The translations under genes were made by a program, and so were the position numbers. A stretch of DNA of 64,000 bases. Source: Croceibacterium soli (GTDB taxonomy: Bacteria > Pseudomonadota > Alphaproteobacteria > Sphingomonadales > Sphingomonadaceae). Positions 26,217 to 34,602 of the stretch are shown here, in pieces. The stretch's first letter is position 1, and each line of letters starts with the position of its first letter. The stretch lies in the NCBI RefSeq assembly GCF_009828065.1, contig NZ_WTYK01000004.1, positions 186,001 to 250,000 of the forward strand. The letters run 5' to 3'. Below the pieces are notes generated by a model. It did not search any database and was not told where the DNA came from. It saw only the letters and a list, made by a program, of their open reading frames with translations.

Positions 26217-27314
26217 CTACCCGAAGCGGGCGGGCGAGTAGAGCGCGGGATCGAGGCGTTCGGTCATCGCGTCGCGGGGCAGGGCGAGCAGGAGTTGCGC
26301 GGCGAGGCGGGCGGCGGCAGGGGCGGTCTGGATGCCGAAGCCGCCCTGGCCGGCAAACCAGAACAGGCCCTCGACGTGCGGATCGAAGCCGTAGACGGGC
26401 AGGCGGTCGGGCGCGAAGCTGCGCAGGCCGGCCCATTTGTGCTCCACCGCTTCGATCCGCCAGTCGACCACGCGTTCGAAGCGGTCGATCGCCAGCGCCA
26501 CGTCGAGCTCCTCCGGCGCGGCGTCGGCGGCGGCCATCGGGGTTTCGTCCTGCGGGCTGAGCCAGAGCTTGCCGTGCTCCGGCTTGAAGTAGAAATCGCC
26601 GGCGATGCCCAGCACCAGCGGCAGATCGGCCGGCGGGGACGGCGCGGTGCGCACTTGCGCCACGGTGCGCCGGAGCGGCTGGATGCCGACGGGGCGGGCC
26701 CCGGCCAGCTCGGCGACCGGATCGGCCCAGGCGCCGGCAGCGACGACCAGCGTGCGGGCCCTGGCCTCTCCCGCGCGGCCGAAGGAGAGGCGCCAGCCCT
26801 CCCCCTCACGCTCAGTGCTCTCCAGGCGGGCCGAGCACAGGAGCTCGACGCCGCCGCGGCGCGCGCGGGCGAGATAGTGCTGGTGCAGCCCGGCCACGTC
26901 GATGTCGGCGCAGGCGGGCTCGGCAATCCCGTGGTCCCAGCCGCGACGGAGACCGGGGATGCGGCTCTCCAGCGCAGCGCGTCCGAGGCGCTCGATCGAG
27001 ACGCCGGTGCCGGCGAAGCGCTGCATGAAAGCGTTGATGGCCGCCTCATCCTCCCCGCGCCCGATGTAGAGCGCGCCGCGCCGGGTGAGCATTCCATGCT
27101 CGCGCAAGTAGGGGCCCGAAGCCAGCGTCAGCGGGACAACGTCGGGGCCGCCGTAGCATTCCTCCCAGAACGCCGCCGAACGGCCCGTAGCATGGTAACC
27201 GGGACGGTCTTCCGCCTCAGCCAACAGCACGCGCGCATGCGGGGCCAGCTCGGCGGCGATGCTCGCGCCGGCCATTCCTGCGCCGATCACGGCGATGTCG
27301 TAGGTTTCGCTCAT
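26217..27314 (-). CDS. FAD-dependent oxidoreductase (DAO / glycine-oxidase family)
   Basis: A 365-residue flavoprotein of the D-amino-acid oxidase (DAO) family. The FAD dinucleotide motif is AVIGAGMAGASIAAEL at the N-terminus. YHATGRSAAFWEECYG is a further FAD-region motif. The C-terminal FAD contact is WFAGQGGFGIQTAPAAARLAAQL. It probably oxidises an amine, imino acid or 2-hydroxyacid; the substrate cannot be named. Its ATG overlaps the upstream hydrolase stop by four bases (ATGA), so the two are co-translated. Confidence 0.87.
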   Translation of the reverse strand: MSETYDIAVIGAGMAGASIAAELAPHARVLLAEAEDRPGYHATGRSAAFWEECYGGPDVVPLTLASGPYLREHGMLTRRGALYIGRGEDEAAINAFMQRFAGTGVSIERLGRAALESRIPGLRRGWDHGIAEPACADIDVAGLHQHYLARARRGGVELLCSARLESTEREGEGWRLSFGRAGEARARTLVVAAGAWADPVAELAGARPVGIQPLRRTVAQVRTAPSPPADLPLVLGIAGDFYFKPEHGKLWLSPQDETPMAAADAAPEELDVALAIDRFERVVDWRIEAVEHKWAGLRSFAPDRLPVYGFDPHVEGLFWFAGQGGFGIQTAPAAARLAAQLLLALPRDAMTERLDPALYSPARFG

Positions 27315-28267
27315 GCCAATGCGCGGTCGAGGAAAAGATCGATCGCTTCAAGGGCCCTGTCGCGCACGGGGTCACATTCGCGCAGCAGTTCGTGGAACGC
27401 CTCCGGGCCGAAAACGATGAATTCGCAGCGCGGCAGCCGGGCGGCGGCGCGTCGAATCGCGGGGAAGCTGACCAGCCGGTCCTCGCTCGCGGCCAGCGTG
27501 AGCACGGGAATGTCGACCGATTCGAGCATGCCCCGCCGGCCGAGCAGCGCGATCGAATCCACCGCCGCGGCCACCCAGCCCCAGCTGCCCGGGCCCATCA
27601 CCAGCTCGGGCCTGCGCTGCCGCCACCACAGCTCGTCGGCATAGCGGTCCGCATCGTGGGTCAGCAGAGCGGCGCGGCCGACGGGAAGTTCGCCCGGCTT
27701 CTCGCTCCACTTCCAGGCCGGGCGGCACCGCTCGCCGATCCGGCACATGAGGCCCGAGGCGGCGCGCTGGACATTGGGGGGAAGCCAGTCGGGCAGGAGG
27801 CCGAGCATCGGGGCGGAGAGCACCAGCGCGTCCGGTCGCAGCGCCCCTTCGGCCACCGCCCGCAGCACGAGGTGACCGCCCATCGAATGGCCGGCGAGCA
27901 CGAAGGGGCCTTCGCGTCCCGCGGTCCATTCGCGCCAGAAGGCGGCCAGGTCGGCGACCCAGTGCCCGAAATCCTCGATGTGCCCGGTCACCGGATCGAC
28001 GCCGAGCCGGCCAGATCCCGCCTGGCCGCGCCAGTCGAGCGCGGTGACGCACCACCCGCGCCGGCGCCAGTGCTCCAGGGTCTCGAGGTATTTCTCGTAA
28101 GCGTCGCCGCGGCCCGGCAGGAACAGCAGGCTTCCCCGCGCCGCGCCATCGGGCGCGGGCCAGTCGATGCGGCGGATCGCGTGCTCGTCGGGCGCGGTCC
28201 AACTGCTCTCGATCGCGTCGGCTGGAATGGAGCGGCGATCGAAGGCCGCCGGTTGCGCTTGGCTTAT
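27311..28267 (-). CDS. Alpha/beta hydrolase (monoacylglycerol-lipase / lysophospholipase type), apparent ATA start
   Basis: Serine hydrolase of about 318 residues. Conserved pieces are LLFLPGRGDAYEKYLE, ALDWRGQAGSGRLG, the nucleophile elbow LAGHSMGGH and a late ASEDRLVSFPAI holding the likely Asp. The frame reads through to a stop at about 28285, but no ATG, GTG or TTG occurs before a GTG at 27991, which would delete the oxyanion region. A perfect AGGAGG (28273-28278) lies five bases before an in-frame ATA (28265-28267). I therefore propose ATA as the start, or an ATG changed by mutation or sequencing error. It is coupled to the FAD oxidoreductase. Confidence 0.78.
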   Translation of the reverse strand: MSQAQPAAFDRRSIPADAIESSWTAPDEHAIRRIDWPAPDGAARGSLLFLPGRGDAYEKYLETLEHWRRRGWCVTALDWRGQAGSGRLGVDPVTGHIEDFGHWVADLAAFWREWTAGREGPFVLAGHSMGGHLVLRAVAEGALRPDALVLSAPMLGLLPDWLPPNVQRAASGLMCRIGERCRPAWKWSEKPGELPVGRAALLTHDADRYADELWWRQRRPELVMGPGSWGWVAAAVDSIALLGRRGMLESVDIPVLTLAASEDRLVSFPAIRRAAARLPRCEFIVFGPEAFHELLRECDPVRDRALEAIDLFLDRALA

Positions 28268-28285
28268 GCCGCCCTCCTGGCGTGG

Positions 28286-28299
28286 TTACTATTTAGTAA
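28286..28299. promoter_or_regulatory. 14-bp palindrome between divergent hydrolase and pilus operons
   Basis: TTACTA-TT-TAGTAA is a perfect inverted repeat in an A/T-rich pocket. It lies 7 bases upstream of the hydrolase Shine-Dalgarno and about 50 bases upstream of cpaA. It could be an operator or contain a -10 box. This is inference from position and symmetry only. Confidence 0.35.
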
Positions 28300-28347
28300 G
28301 CCCTGATCGCTAGCAGTGAACCTCGGGAATTACTCGGGGACACGTGG

Positions 28348-28839
28348 GTGGACGATCCGTTCAAATATGGGCTGCTGGCAGCCTTGGCAATCGCGCTGCT
28401 GATCGCCGCCTTCACCGATTTGCGCTCGCGCCAGATCGGCAACTGGCTGAACGGCGCGATCGCCCTGGGCGCACCGCTGTTCTGGTGGGCGAGCGGCCTT
28501 TCGCTGTGGCCCGAAGTGGCTGCGCAGGTGGGCGTGGCGCTGGCTGCCTTCGTCGTGCTCGCCGGCCTGTTCGCGCTGCGCGCCATGGGCGGCGGCGACG
28601 TGAAGCTGCTGACCGCCCTGGCGCTGTGGATCGAGCCCGCCTCGTTCCTCAAGCTGATCGTCATCATGGCGCTGCTCGGCGGCGTGCTGACGATTGTCTT
28701 CGCCGGCTGGCACGTGATCCGCGGGCGCAAGGACCGGCTGGCCATCCCATACGGTGTAGCCATCGCCAGCGCCGGATTGTGGGTCCTCCTGGCGCAATAC
28801 TGGCCTGCAGCGGGCTTCGCGGCCGGGAATTCCGGGTGA
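28348..28839 (+). CDS. cpaA: Tad prepilin peptidase (CpaA/TadV)
   Basis: Inner-membrane aspartyl protease of the A24 family that cleaves Flp-type prepilins. The 163-residue protein has the first catalytic Asp in AAFTDLRSRQIGNWLN and the GxGD motif in GGGDVKLL. About five hydrophobic helices are visible, and it lacks the N-terminal methylase domain of PilD, as is usual for CpaA. The start is GTG at 28348. It heads the pilus gene group, 70 bp before cpaB. Confidence 0.9.
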   Translation: MDDPFKYGLLAALAIALLIAAFTDLRSRQIGNWLNGAIALGAPLFWWASGLSLWPEVAAQVGVALAAFVVLAGLFALRAMGGGDVKLLTALALWIEPASFLKLIVIMALLGGVLTIVFAGWHVIRGRKDRLAIPYGVAIASAGLWVLLAQYWPAAGFAAGNSG

Positions 28840-28909
28840 ACCCGATTTTAACCATTCCGGCCGTAAGTACCGGTCATAACGCCATTTTCATTCAAGAGGC
28901 TTGAGGCAC

Positions 28910-30022
28910 ATGGACAGGAAGAAGCTGGTTCTGCTGATGGCGGCACTGATCGTCGCGATCGGCACCGCACTGGCAGCGCGGAGCATGTTCGCCGGCGCGA
29001 CGGCGCCTCAGGCTGAAGCCGCTCAGGTGCCGCAGGGCCCGCGCGTGCTCGTTGCCAAGCGCGGCCTTCCGGTCGGCACGATCATCACCGCCGATGCCAT
29101 CGGTTACCAGCTCTGGCCGCAGGAAATGGTGCAGGACGCCTACTTCGTCGACGGCGAAGCGGACATGGCCAAGCTGCTCGGCACCGTCGTGCGCCACCCG
29201 ATCACGGCCGGCGAGCCGGTGACCCAGGGCTCGATCGTGAGCCCGGGCGACCGCGGCTTCCTGGCCGCGGCGCTGGGCCCGGGCATGCGTGCCGTCACCG
29301 TGCCGGTTTCCGAGAAGACCGGCGTCGGCGGCTTCATCTTCCCGGGGGACCGGGTCGACGTGATGCTGACCCAGACGATCAGCGGCGCCGAAGGGCAGAG
29401 CCTCAACACCGCCGAGACGGTTCTCAGGAACCTGCGCGTGCTGGCCACCGACCAGTCGACCGAGACCACCACGGACGACCAGGGCAAGACGGTCGTCCAG
29501 GCATTCCGCACCGTGACGCTCGAAGCGACGCCGCGGATCGCCGAGAAGATCACCGTGGCGCAGACCATCGGCACGATCAGCCTCGCGCTGCGCTCGATCG
29601 CCGACAACCAGTCGGAGCTGGAGCGGGCGATCGCTTCCGGCGACTTCGAGATGCCGGACGGTCTGTCGAAAGCCGAAGAGGAGAAGCTGCTGCGCCGCGC
29701 CATGGCCCGCCCGCAGGACGGCGCCACCAGCTACGTCACCGGCGGCGACGTGTCGCGCTTCCAGCGCAGCACGATGCCGGCCCAGACCGCGCAGAGCGCG
29801 CCCGCGCCGGTGCAGGCGGATTACCCTGCTGCTGCAGCGCCGGCTCGCGGCACGGCCGTCGCGCCGGTCGCTTCGGGCCCGGTGGTCCGTGTCACCCGGG
29901 GCCAGGCGACCACCGTCGAACCGGTCGCGCGCGGCGCCGGGCAGTTGCGCGACCGCCAGGGGGGCGGAGCCGGCTCCGCCGCAGGCACGACGGCCGCGGC
30001 CGGCCTGAGCACCGTTCGCTGA
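28910..30022 (+). CDS. cpaB: Flp pilus assembly protein CpaB
   Basis: A 370-residue periplasmic pilus assembly factor anchored by an N-terminal helix (KLVLLMAALIVAIGTALAAR). The SAF domain follows (RVLVAKRGLPVGTIITADAI...), then the RcpC/CpaB region (MRAVTVPVSEKTGVGGFIFPGDRVDVMLTQT). The C-terminal 90 residues or so are Pro/Ala/Gly-rich and probably disordered. The ATG at 28910 follows a GAGG. The upstream 70 bp are A/T-richer than the surroundings. Confidence 0.92.
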   Translation: MDRKKLVLLMAALIVAIGTALAARSMFAGATAPQAEAAQVPQGPRVLVAKRGLPVGTIITADAIGYQLWPQEMVQDAYFVDGEADMAKLLGTVVRHPITAGEPVTQGSIVSPGDRGFLAAALGPGMRAVTVPVSEKTGVGGFIFPGDRVDVMLTQTISGAEGQSLNTAETVLRNLRVLATDQSTETTTDDQGKTVVQAFRTVTLEATPRIAEKITVAQTIGTISLALRSIADNQSELERAIASGDFEMPDGLSKAEEEKLLRRAMARPQDGATSYVTGGDVSRFQRSTMPAQTAQSAPAPVQADYPAAAAPARGTAVAPVASGPVVRVTRGQATTVEPVARGAGQLRDRQGGGAGSAAGTTAAAGLSTVR

Positions 30023-30093
30023 GGTCCATGAGCAACATCGACAGAACACCCGAGCGCCGCGCCGAAGGCGCCGCTCAATCGAGGGGCAAGACA

Positions 30094-31617
30094 ATGAAGC
30101 GTCGCCTAATCACAGTGCTGACTGCCGCGTGCGCGCTGTCGCCGCTGGCCGCCGTGCCGGGTGGCCCGGCCGCGGCCCAGGCGCTCGTATCGCCGGCCCA
30201 GGAGATCGTGCTTTCGATCGGCCGCGGCGAACTCGTCACCGTGCCCGGCTCCATGACCGACATTTTCGTGGCTAACGACCAGGTCGCCGACGTGCAGGTG
30301 AAATCGCAGCGCCAGCTTTATATCTTCGGCCGGGCGGGCGGCGAGACCACCGTCTATGCCAGCAACGCCGGCGGCGACATCATCTGGTCGGCCAACGTCC
30401 GCGTCGGCTCCAACCTCGACAGCATCCCGCAGATGCTGGGCCTGGCGATGCCGGAAGCCAAGATCAACGTCGCCACGATGGGCGCCAACACGGTGCTGCT
30501 GACCGGCACGGTCGCCGCCCCTGAGGACGCCGCCGAGGCCGAAAGGCTGGTCTCCGCTTTCGTGGGTGAAGGGACCAACGTGATCTCCCGCCTGAAGATG
30601 GCCACTCCGCTGCAGGTCAACCTGCGGGTGCGCTTCGCCGAAGTCAGCCGTTCGCTGACCCGCGCACTGGGCGTGAACCTGACGACGGTCGACACGACCG
30701 GCGGGTTCAAGTTCGGCATCGGCCAGGGCCGCGCCGGCGCGATCCCGCAGTTCACCCCGGGCAGCCCCGGCGGCCTGGGCGTGGGCCGCACGAGCGGCCC
30801 GACGGGCAGCAGCCTGGTCAGCCCTATCGCCAGCGGCACGACCTTGGGCGCCTTCGGGCGGTTCCTGGGGCTCGACATCGGCAGCGCGCTGGACCTTGCC
30901 GAGCGCGACGGCCTCGTCACCACGCTGTCGCAGCCCAACCTGACCGCGCTTTCAGGCGAGACCGCCGAGTTCCTGGCCGGCGGCGAGTTCCCGATCCCGC
31001 TGAGCGGCGGACTGGGCACCACGACCATCGAATACAAGAAGTACGGCGTCAGCCTGGCCTACACCCCCACGGTGCTGTCCAACGGCCGGATCTCGATCCG
31101 CGTGCGGCCCGAGGTGTCCGAGCTGTCGAGCCAGGGCGCGGTGACGGTGGAAGGCTTCACCATCCCCGCGCTGACCGTGCGCCGGGCGGAAACCACGGTA
31201 GAGCTGGGCTCCGGCCAGAGCTTCATGATCGCCGGCTTGCTGAGCAACAATGCCAACAGCACGATCGACAAGGCCCCCGGTGTCGGCGACCTGCCGATCC
31301 TGGGCAACCTGTTCCGCTCGACCGAGTTCCGCAAGGGCCAGACCGAGCTGGTGATCGTGGTCACGCCGTACCTGGTGAACCCGGTCGACGACAGCCAGAT
31401 CAAGCTGCCGACCGACGGCTACCAGGCCCCGACCGCCTTGCAGCAGTTGCTGATCAACCGCGAGACGGACGGCGTATCCGGAGCGAGCCGCCCGATGCCC
31501 CGCGCCGCGGACGAGCCGGCCCCGCCGCCCTCGATCGGCGCCGACGACAAGGACCGCCGCAAGGGCAAAGTCGAACAGCGCGCCGAAGCCGCCGTGCCCG
31601 GCTTCAGCCTCAAGTGA
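30094..31617 (+). CDS. cpaC: Outer-membrane secretin CpaC (RcpA)
   Basis: Forms the outer-membrane channel for the Flp pilus. The 507-residue protein has a signal peptide (MKRRLITVLTAACALSPLAA) opened by the ATG at 30094 after GAGGGGCAAG. The N-terminal domain with the pilus motif of the CpaC family (GRGELVTVPGSMTDIFVAN) and a BON-like segment follow. The secretin domain has LATTL-like QPNLTALSGETAEFLAGGEF and VPLL-like GVGDLPILGNLFRS. Its stop overlaps a GTG of the cpaD frame. Confidence 0.93.
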   Translation: MKRRLITVLTAACALSPLAAVPGGPAAAQALVSPAQEIVLSIGRGELVTVPGSMTDIFVANDQVADVQVKSQRQLYIFGRAGGETTVYASNAGGDIIWSANVRVGSNLDSIPQMLGLAMPEAKINVATMGANTVLLTGTVAAPEDAAEAERLVSAFVGEGTNVISRLKMATPLQVNLRVRFAEVSRSLTRALGVNLTTVDTTGGFKFGIGQGRAGAIPQFTPGSPGGLGVGRTSGPTGSSLVSPIASGTTLGAFGRFLGLDIGSALDLAERDGLVTTLSQPNLTALSGETAEFLAGGEFPIPLSGGLGTTTIEYKKYGVSLAYTPTVLSNGRISIRVRPEVSELSSQGAVTVEGFTIPALTVRRAETTVELGSGQSFMIAGLLSNNANSTIDKAPGVGDLPILGNLFRSTEFRKGQTELVIVVTPYLVNPVDDSQIKLPTDGYQAPTALQQLLINRETDGVSGASRPMPRAADEPAPPPSIGADDKDRRKGKVEQRAEAAVPGFSLK

Positions 31618-31631
31618 GAAAGGTGACGACG

Positions 31632-32285
31632 ATGCCCCTTAGCAGCAAACGCGCGGCCGCCGCCGCCCTCGCCCTCTCGCTCGGGCTGGCGCTTTCCGCC
31701 TGCAATTCCGTGGCTGGGACGAACCGGTCGCTCGACAGCGTCAAGCAGCCGGTGGTGCAGCGTTCGACCTACACTCTCGACCTGCCCGCGTCTTTCGACG
31801 GTCTGTCGGTCCCCGAACAGGCCCGCTTGGCTGACTGGTTCGATACGATGAACCTGCGCTACGGCGACCGCATCGGCATCGACGACGCCGCCGCCAGCCC
31901 CGCGGTGCGGGAAGACATCGCTGCGATCGCCGGCCGCTACGGCCTGCTGGTGAGCGACGGCGCGCCGGTGACCCAGGGCTTCGTCGCCCCCGGCAGCGTC
32001 CGAGTGGTCGTGACCCGCAGCAGCGCCCATGTTCCGGGCTGCCCCGACTGGTCCGACCAGCACGCGGAGCACAGCCAGAACGCTACCTCTCCCGGCTTCG
32101 GCTGCGCGGTAAACGGCAACATGGCTGCGATGATCGCCGATCCGGAGCACTTGCTGCGCGGCGCGGAGGGCACTGGCGAAACCGTGGTCATGAGCTCGAC
32201 CAAGGCCATCAACACTTACCGCGACCGGCCGTCGACCGGCGCCGGCGGCTTGCCCGCGGCATCCGCGCAAGGTGGGGGAAACTGA
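31632..32285 (+). CDS. cpaD: Pilus assembly lipoprotein CpaD
   Basis: A 217-residue CpaD-family lipoprotein thought to help the secretin. The ATG at 31632 follows AAAGG with a spacing of about 8 and opens a signal peptide ending LGLALSAC. Family motifs are the VPGCPDWSDQ segment and FGCAVNGNMAAMIADPEHLLRG. A GTG at 31614 that overlaps the cpaC stop is in frame, but it would put extra residues before the signal peptide. Confidence 0.9.
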   Translation: MPLSSKRAAAAALALSLGLALSACNSVAGTNRSLDSVKQPVVQRSTYTLDLPASFDGLSVPEQARLADWFDTMNLRYGDRIGIDDAAASPAVREDIAAIAGRYGLLVSDGAPVTQGFVAPGSVRVVVTRSSAHVPGCPDWSDQHAEHSQNATSPGFGCAVNGNMAAMIADPEHLLRGAEGTGETVVMSSTKAINTYRDRPSTGAGGLPAASAQGGGN

Positions 32286-32286
32286 T

Positions 32287-33576
32287 ATGAACGCACCCTG
32301 GAAATCCGGCATGACGGGCAACCGCGACCCGTTCGCGGCGTTCATCTGCGACGAGACCACGCTGGACGTTCTGCGCCCGGTCACCATCGAAATGGGCTGG
32401 GCCCCGGAAAAGTGCGCCAAGGGCGGCCTGCGCAACGCCGTGCAATCGCTCTCGATCGCGGCGAGCCCGGCGATCCTGATGGTCGACCTGTCCGAGAGCG
32501 GCGACCCGCTGAACGACATCAACGCCCTCGCCGAAGTCTGCGAACCTGGCACGGTGGTGATCGCCGTCGGCCAGGTCAACGACGTACGGCTGTACCGCGA
32601 CCTGCTGGCCAGCGGCATCCACGACTATCTCCTGAAGCCGCTTTCGGCCGGGCAGGTGCGCGACGCCCTGAACCAGGCCCAGGCGATCTTCGCCGCCCCC
32701 CGCGGCGGGGATGCCGACGCAGCGAAAGTGCATCTTTCCACCGCCGTCGTGGGCACCCGCGGCGGTGTCGGCGCCTCGACCCTGGCGACCTCGCTCGCCT
32801 GGCTGTTCAGCACCGATCACCAGCGGCCGACCGCCTTGCTCGACCTGGACGTCCATTTCGGCACCGGCGCCCTGGCGCTGGACCTGGAGCCGGGCCGCGG
32901 CCTGACCGACGCGATCGAGAACCCCAGCCGCATCGACGGCCTGTTCATCGAGCGGGCGATGATCCGCGCGAACGAGAACCTGGCGATCCTGTCCGCCGAA
33001 GCGCCGATGAGCTCGCCGCTGATGACCGACGGCAGCGCCTTCATGCAACTGGAGGAGGAGTTCCGCCAGGCGTTCGCGGCCACGGTGATCGACCTGCCGC
33101 GCAACATGCTGATCAACTTCCCCCACCTGCTGGCCGAAGTGAACGTGCTGACGCTGGTGACGGAGATGACCCTCGCGTCCGCGCGCGACACCATTCGCAT
33201 CCTCTCCTGGCTCAAGACGAACGCGCCCGGCGTGCAGCCGCTGGTCGTCGCCAACAAGGTGCAGCCCGGGGTGGCGGAAATCAGCAAGGCCGATTTCGAA
33301 GCCTCGATCGAGCGGCGGATCGATTTCCTGATCCCCTACGACCACAAGGCGGCGGTCAACGCAGCCAAGCTGGGGCAGACTTTCGTCGACGCCAACCGCG
33401 CCAGCAAAGCCGGCGCCGCCCTGCGCGAGGTCGCCTCGGCGGTTCTCGGAGTGGCCGAAGAGGACGCGATCAACGAGGCGGCAGCAGGCACGCAGTCGCT
33501 GCTCGGCAAGTTCGATCTCAAGTCGCTGCTGGGCAAAAAGAGCAAGACCAAGGGCGCGGCCGCGGCCGACGGTTGA
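32287..33576 (+). CDS. cpaE: Pilus assembly ATPase-like protein CpaE
   Basis: A 429-residue protein that guides pilus machinery to the pole in Caulobacter. Residues of about 20-135 form a receiver-like domain (AILMVDLSESGDPLNDINAL, ending HDYLLKPLSAGQVRDAL). Residues of about 150-390 form a MinD/ParA-type domain with the deviant Walker A GTRGGVGAST. The C-terminus is Lys-rich. It directly precedes tadB; in most tad loci cpaF would come next. Confidence 0.92.
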   Translation: MNAPWKSGMTGNRDPFAAFICDETTLDVLRPVTIEMGWAPEKCAKGGLRNAVQSLSIAASPAILMVDLSESGDPLNDINALAEVCEPGTVVIAVGQVNDVRLYRDLLASGIHDYLLKPLSAGQVRDALNQAQAIFAAPRGGDADAAKVHLSTAVVGTRGGVGASTLATSLAWLFSTDHQRPTALLDLDVHFGTGALALDLEPGRGLTDAIENPSRIDGLFIERAMIRANENLAILSAEAPMSSPLMTDGSAFMQLEEEFRQAFAATVIDLPRNMLINFPHLLAEVNVLTLVTEMTLASARDTIRILSWLKTNAPGVQPLVVANKVQPGVAEISKADFEASIERRIDFLIPYDHKAAVNAAKLGQTFVDANRASKAGAALREVASAVLGVAEEDAINEAAAGTQSLLGKFDLKSLLGKKSKTKGAAAADG

Positions 33577-33611
33577 GCGTCGGTGACGGCCGGGAAAGGC
33601 GATAGCAGGGC

Positions 33612-34583
33612 ATGAGTGTGATCCAGCTTGTGATCGTGGCTGCGGGACTGATGTTCCTGGCGATCGTCGGTGCGCTGATGCTCAATGGCCGCTCGCCGGC
33701 CAAGGAAGCGCAGCGCCGCCTGGAAGCAGTGCGCTTCCGCCATTCCGAAAGCACCACCGCCAAAGTCGAATCGCAGCTCAAGAAGGCGATCGCCGCGCGC
33801 AAGCCGAAGATGCACAAGATCGCCGGCTCCGGCTCGCGGGCAGAGGCTCTCGCGCTCCGGCTCGACCGGACCGGCCACGGCTGGACGGTGACGCAATACC
33901 TCTACACCTCGCTGGGCCTCGGCCTGGCGGTGACGGTGCTTCTATTCTTCAAGACGGGCGCCCCGTTGCTCTCGCTCGGCGTGGGCGTGATCGCCGGCGC
34001 CGGCCTGCCGCACATGATCGTCAACCGGCTGATCAAGAAGCGGATCGACCAGTTCAACGCGAAGTTCCCCGATTGCATCGAGCTGCTGGTTCGCGGCTTG
34101 CGCTCGGGCCTTCCCGTCACCGAGACCCTCGGCGTAGTGGCGACGGAAATCCCCGGGCCGGTCGGCGCCGAATTCAAGGGCGTGGTCGAACGGATCAAGA
34201 TCGGCCGGACGATGGAAGAGGCGCTGCAGGAAACGGCCGACCGGCTGAACACCGCCGAGTTCCAGTTCTTCGTCATCACCCTGGCCATTCAGCGGGAGAC
34301 CGGCGGCAACCTCGCCGAGACTCTGTCCAACCTGGCCGACGTGCTGCGCAAGCGTTCGCAGATGAAGCTGAAGATCCGCGCGATGAGCTCGGAATCGAAA
34401 GCATCGGCCTACATCGTCGGCGCCCTGCCGTTCCTGGTGTTCCTGGCGATCTGGTGGATCAACCCCGGCTACGTCGGCGGATTCTTCACCGAGGATCGCC
34501 TGATCGTCACCGGCCTCGGCGGCCTGGTTTGGATGAGCATCGGCGGCTTCATCATGGCCAAGATGGTCAGCTTCGAGATTTGA
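33612..34583 (+). CDS. tadB: Tad inner-membrane platform protein TadB
   Basis: A 323-residue type II secretion F-domain protein forming part of the inner-membrane platform of the Flp pilus. An N-terminal helix (VIQLVIVAAGLMFLAIVGALM) precedes a basic cytoplasmic segment. Two more helices and the GspF-like core follow (FPDCIELLVRGLRSGLPVTETLG ... ALQETADRLNTAEFQF). It ends with a C-terminal pair of helices. It lies 35 bp after cpaE and 19 bp before tadC. Confidence 0.92.
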   Translation: MSVIQLVIVAAGLMFLAIVGALMLNGRSPAKEAQRRLEAVRFRHSESTTAKVESQLKKAIAARKPKMHKIAGSGSRAEALALRLDRTGHGWTVTQYLYTSLGLGLAVTVLLFFKTGAPLLSLGVGVIAGAGLPHMIVNRLIKKRIDQFNAKFPDCIELLVRGLRSGLPVTETLGVVATEIPGPVGAEFKGVVERIKIGRTMEEALQETADRLNTAEFQFFVITLAIQRETGGNLAETLSNLADVLRKRSQMKLKIRAMSSESKASAYIVGALPFLVFLAIWWINPGYVGGFFTEDRLIVTGLGGLVWMSIGGFIMAKMVSFEI

Positions 34584-34602
34584 GCGAGGAAAAGGCGCAG
34601 CC

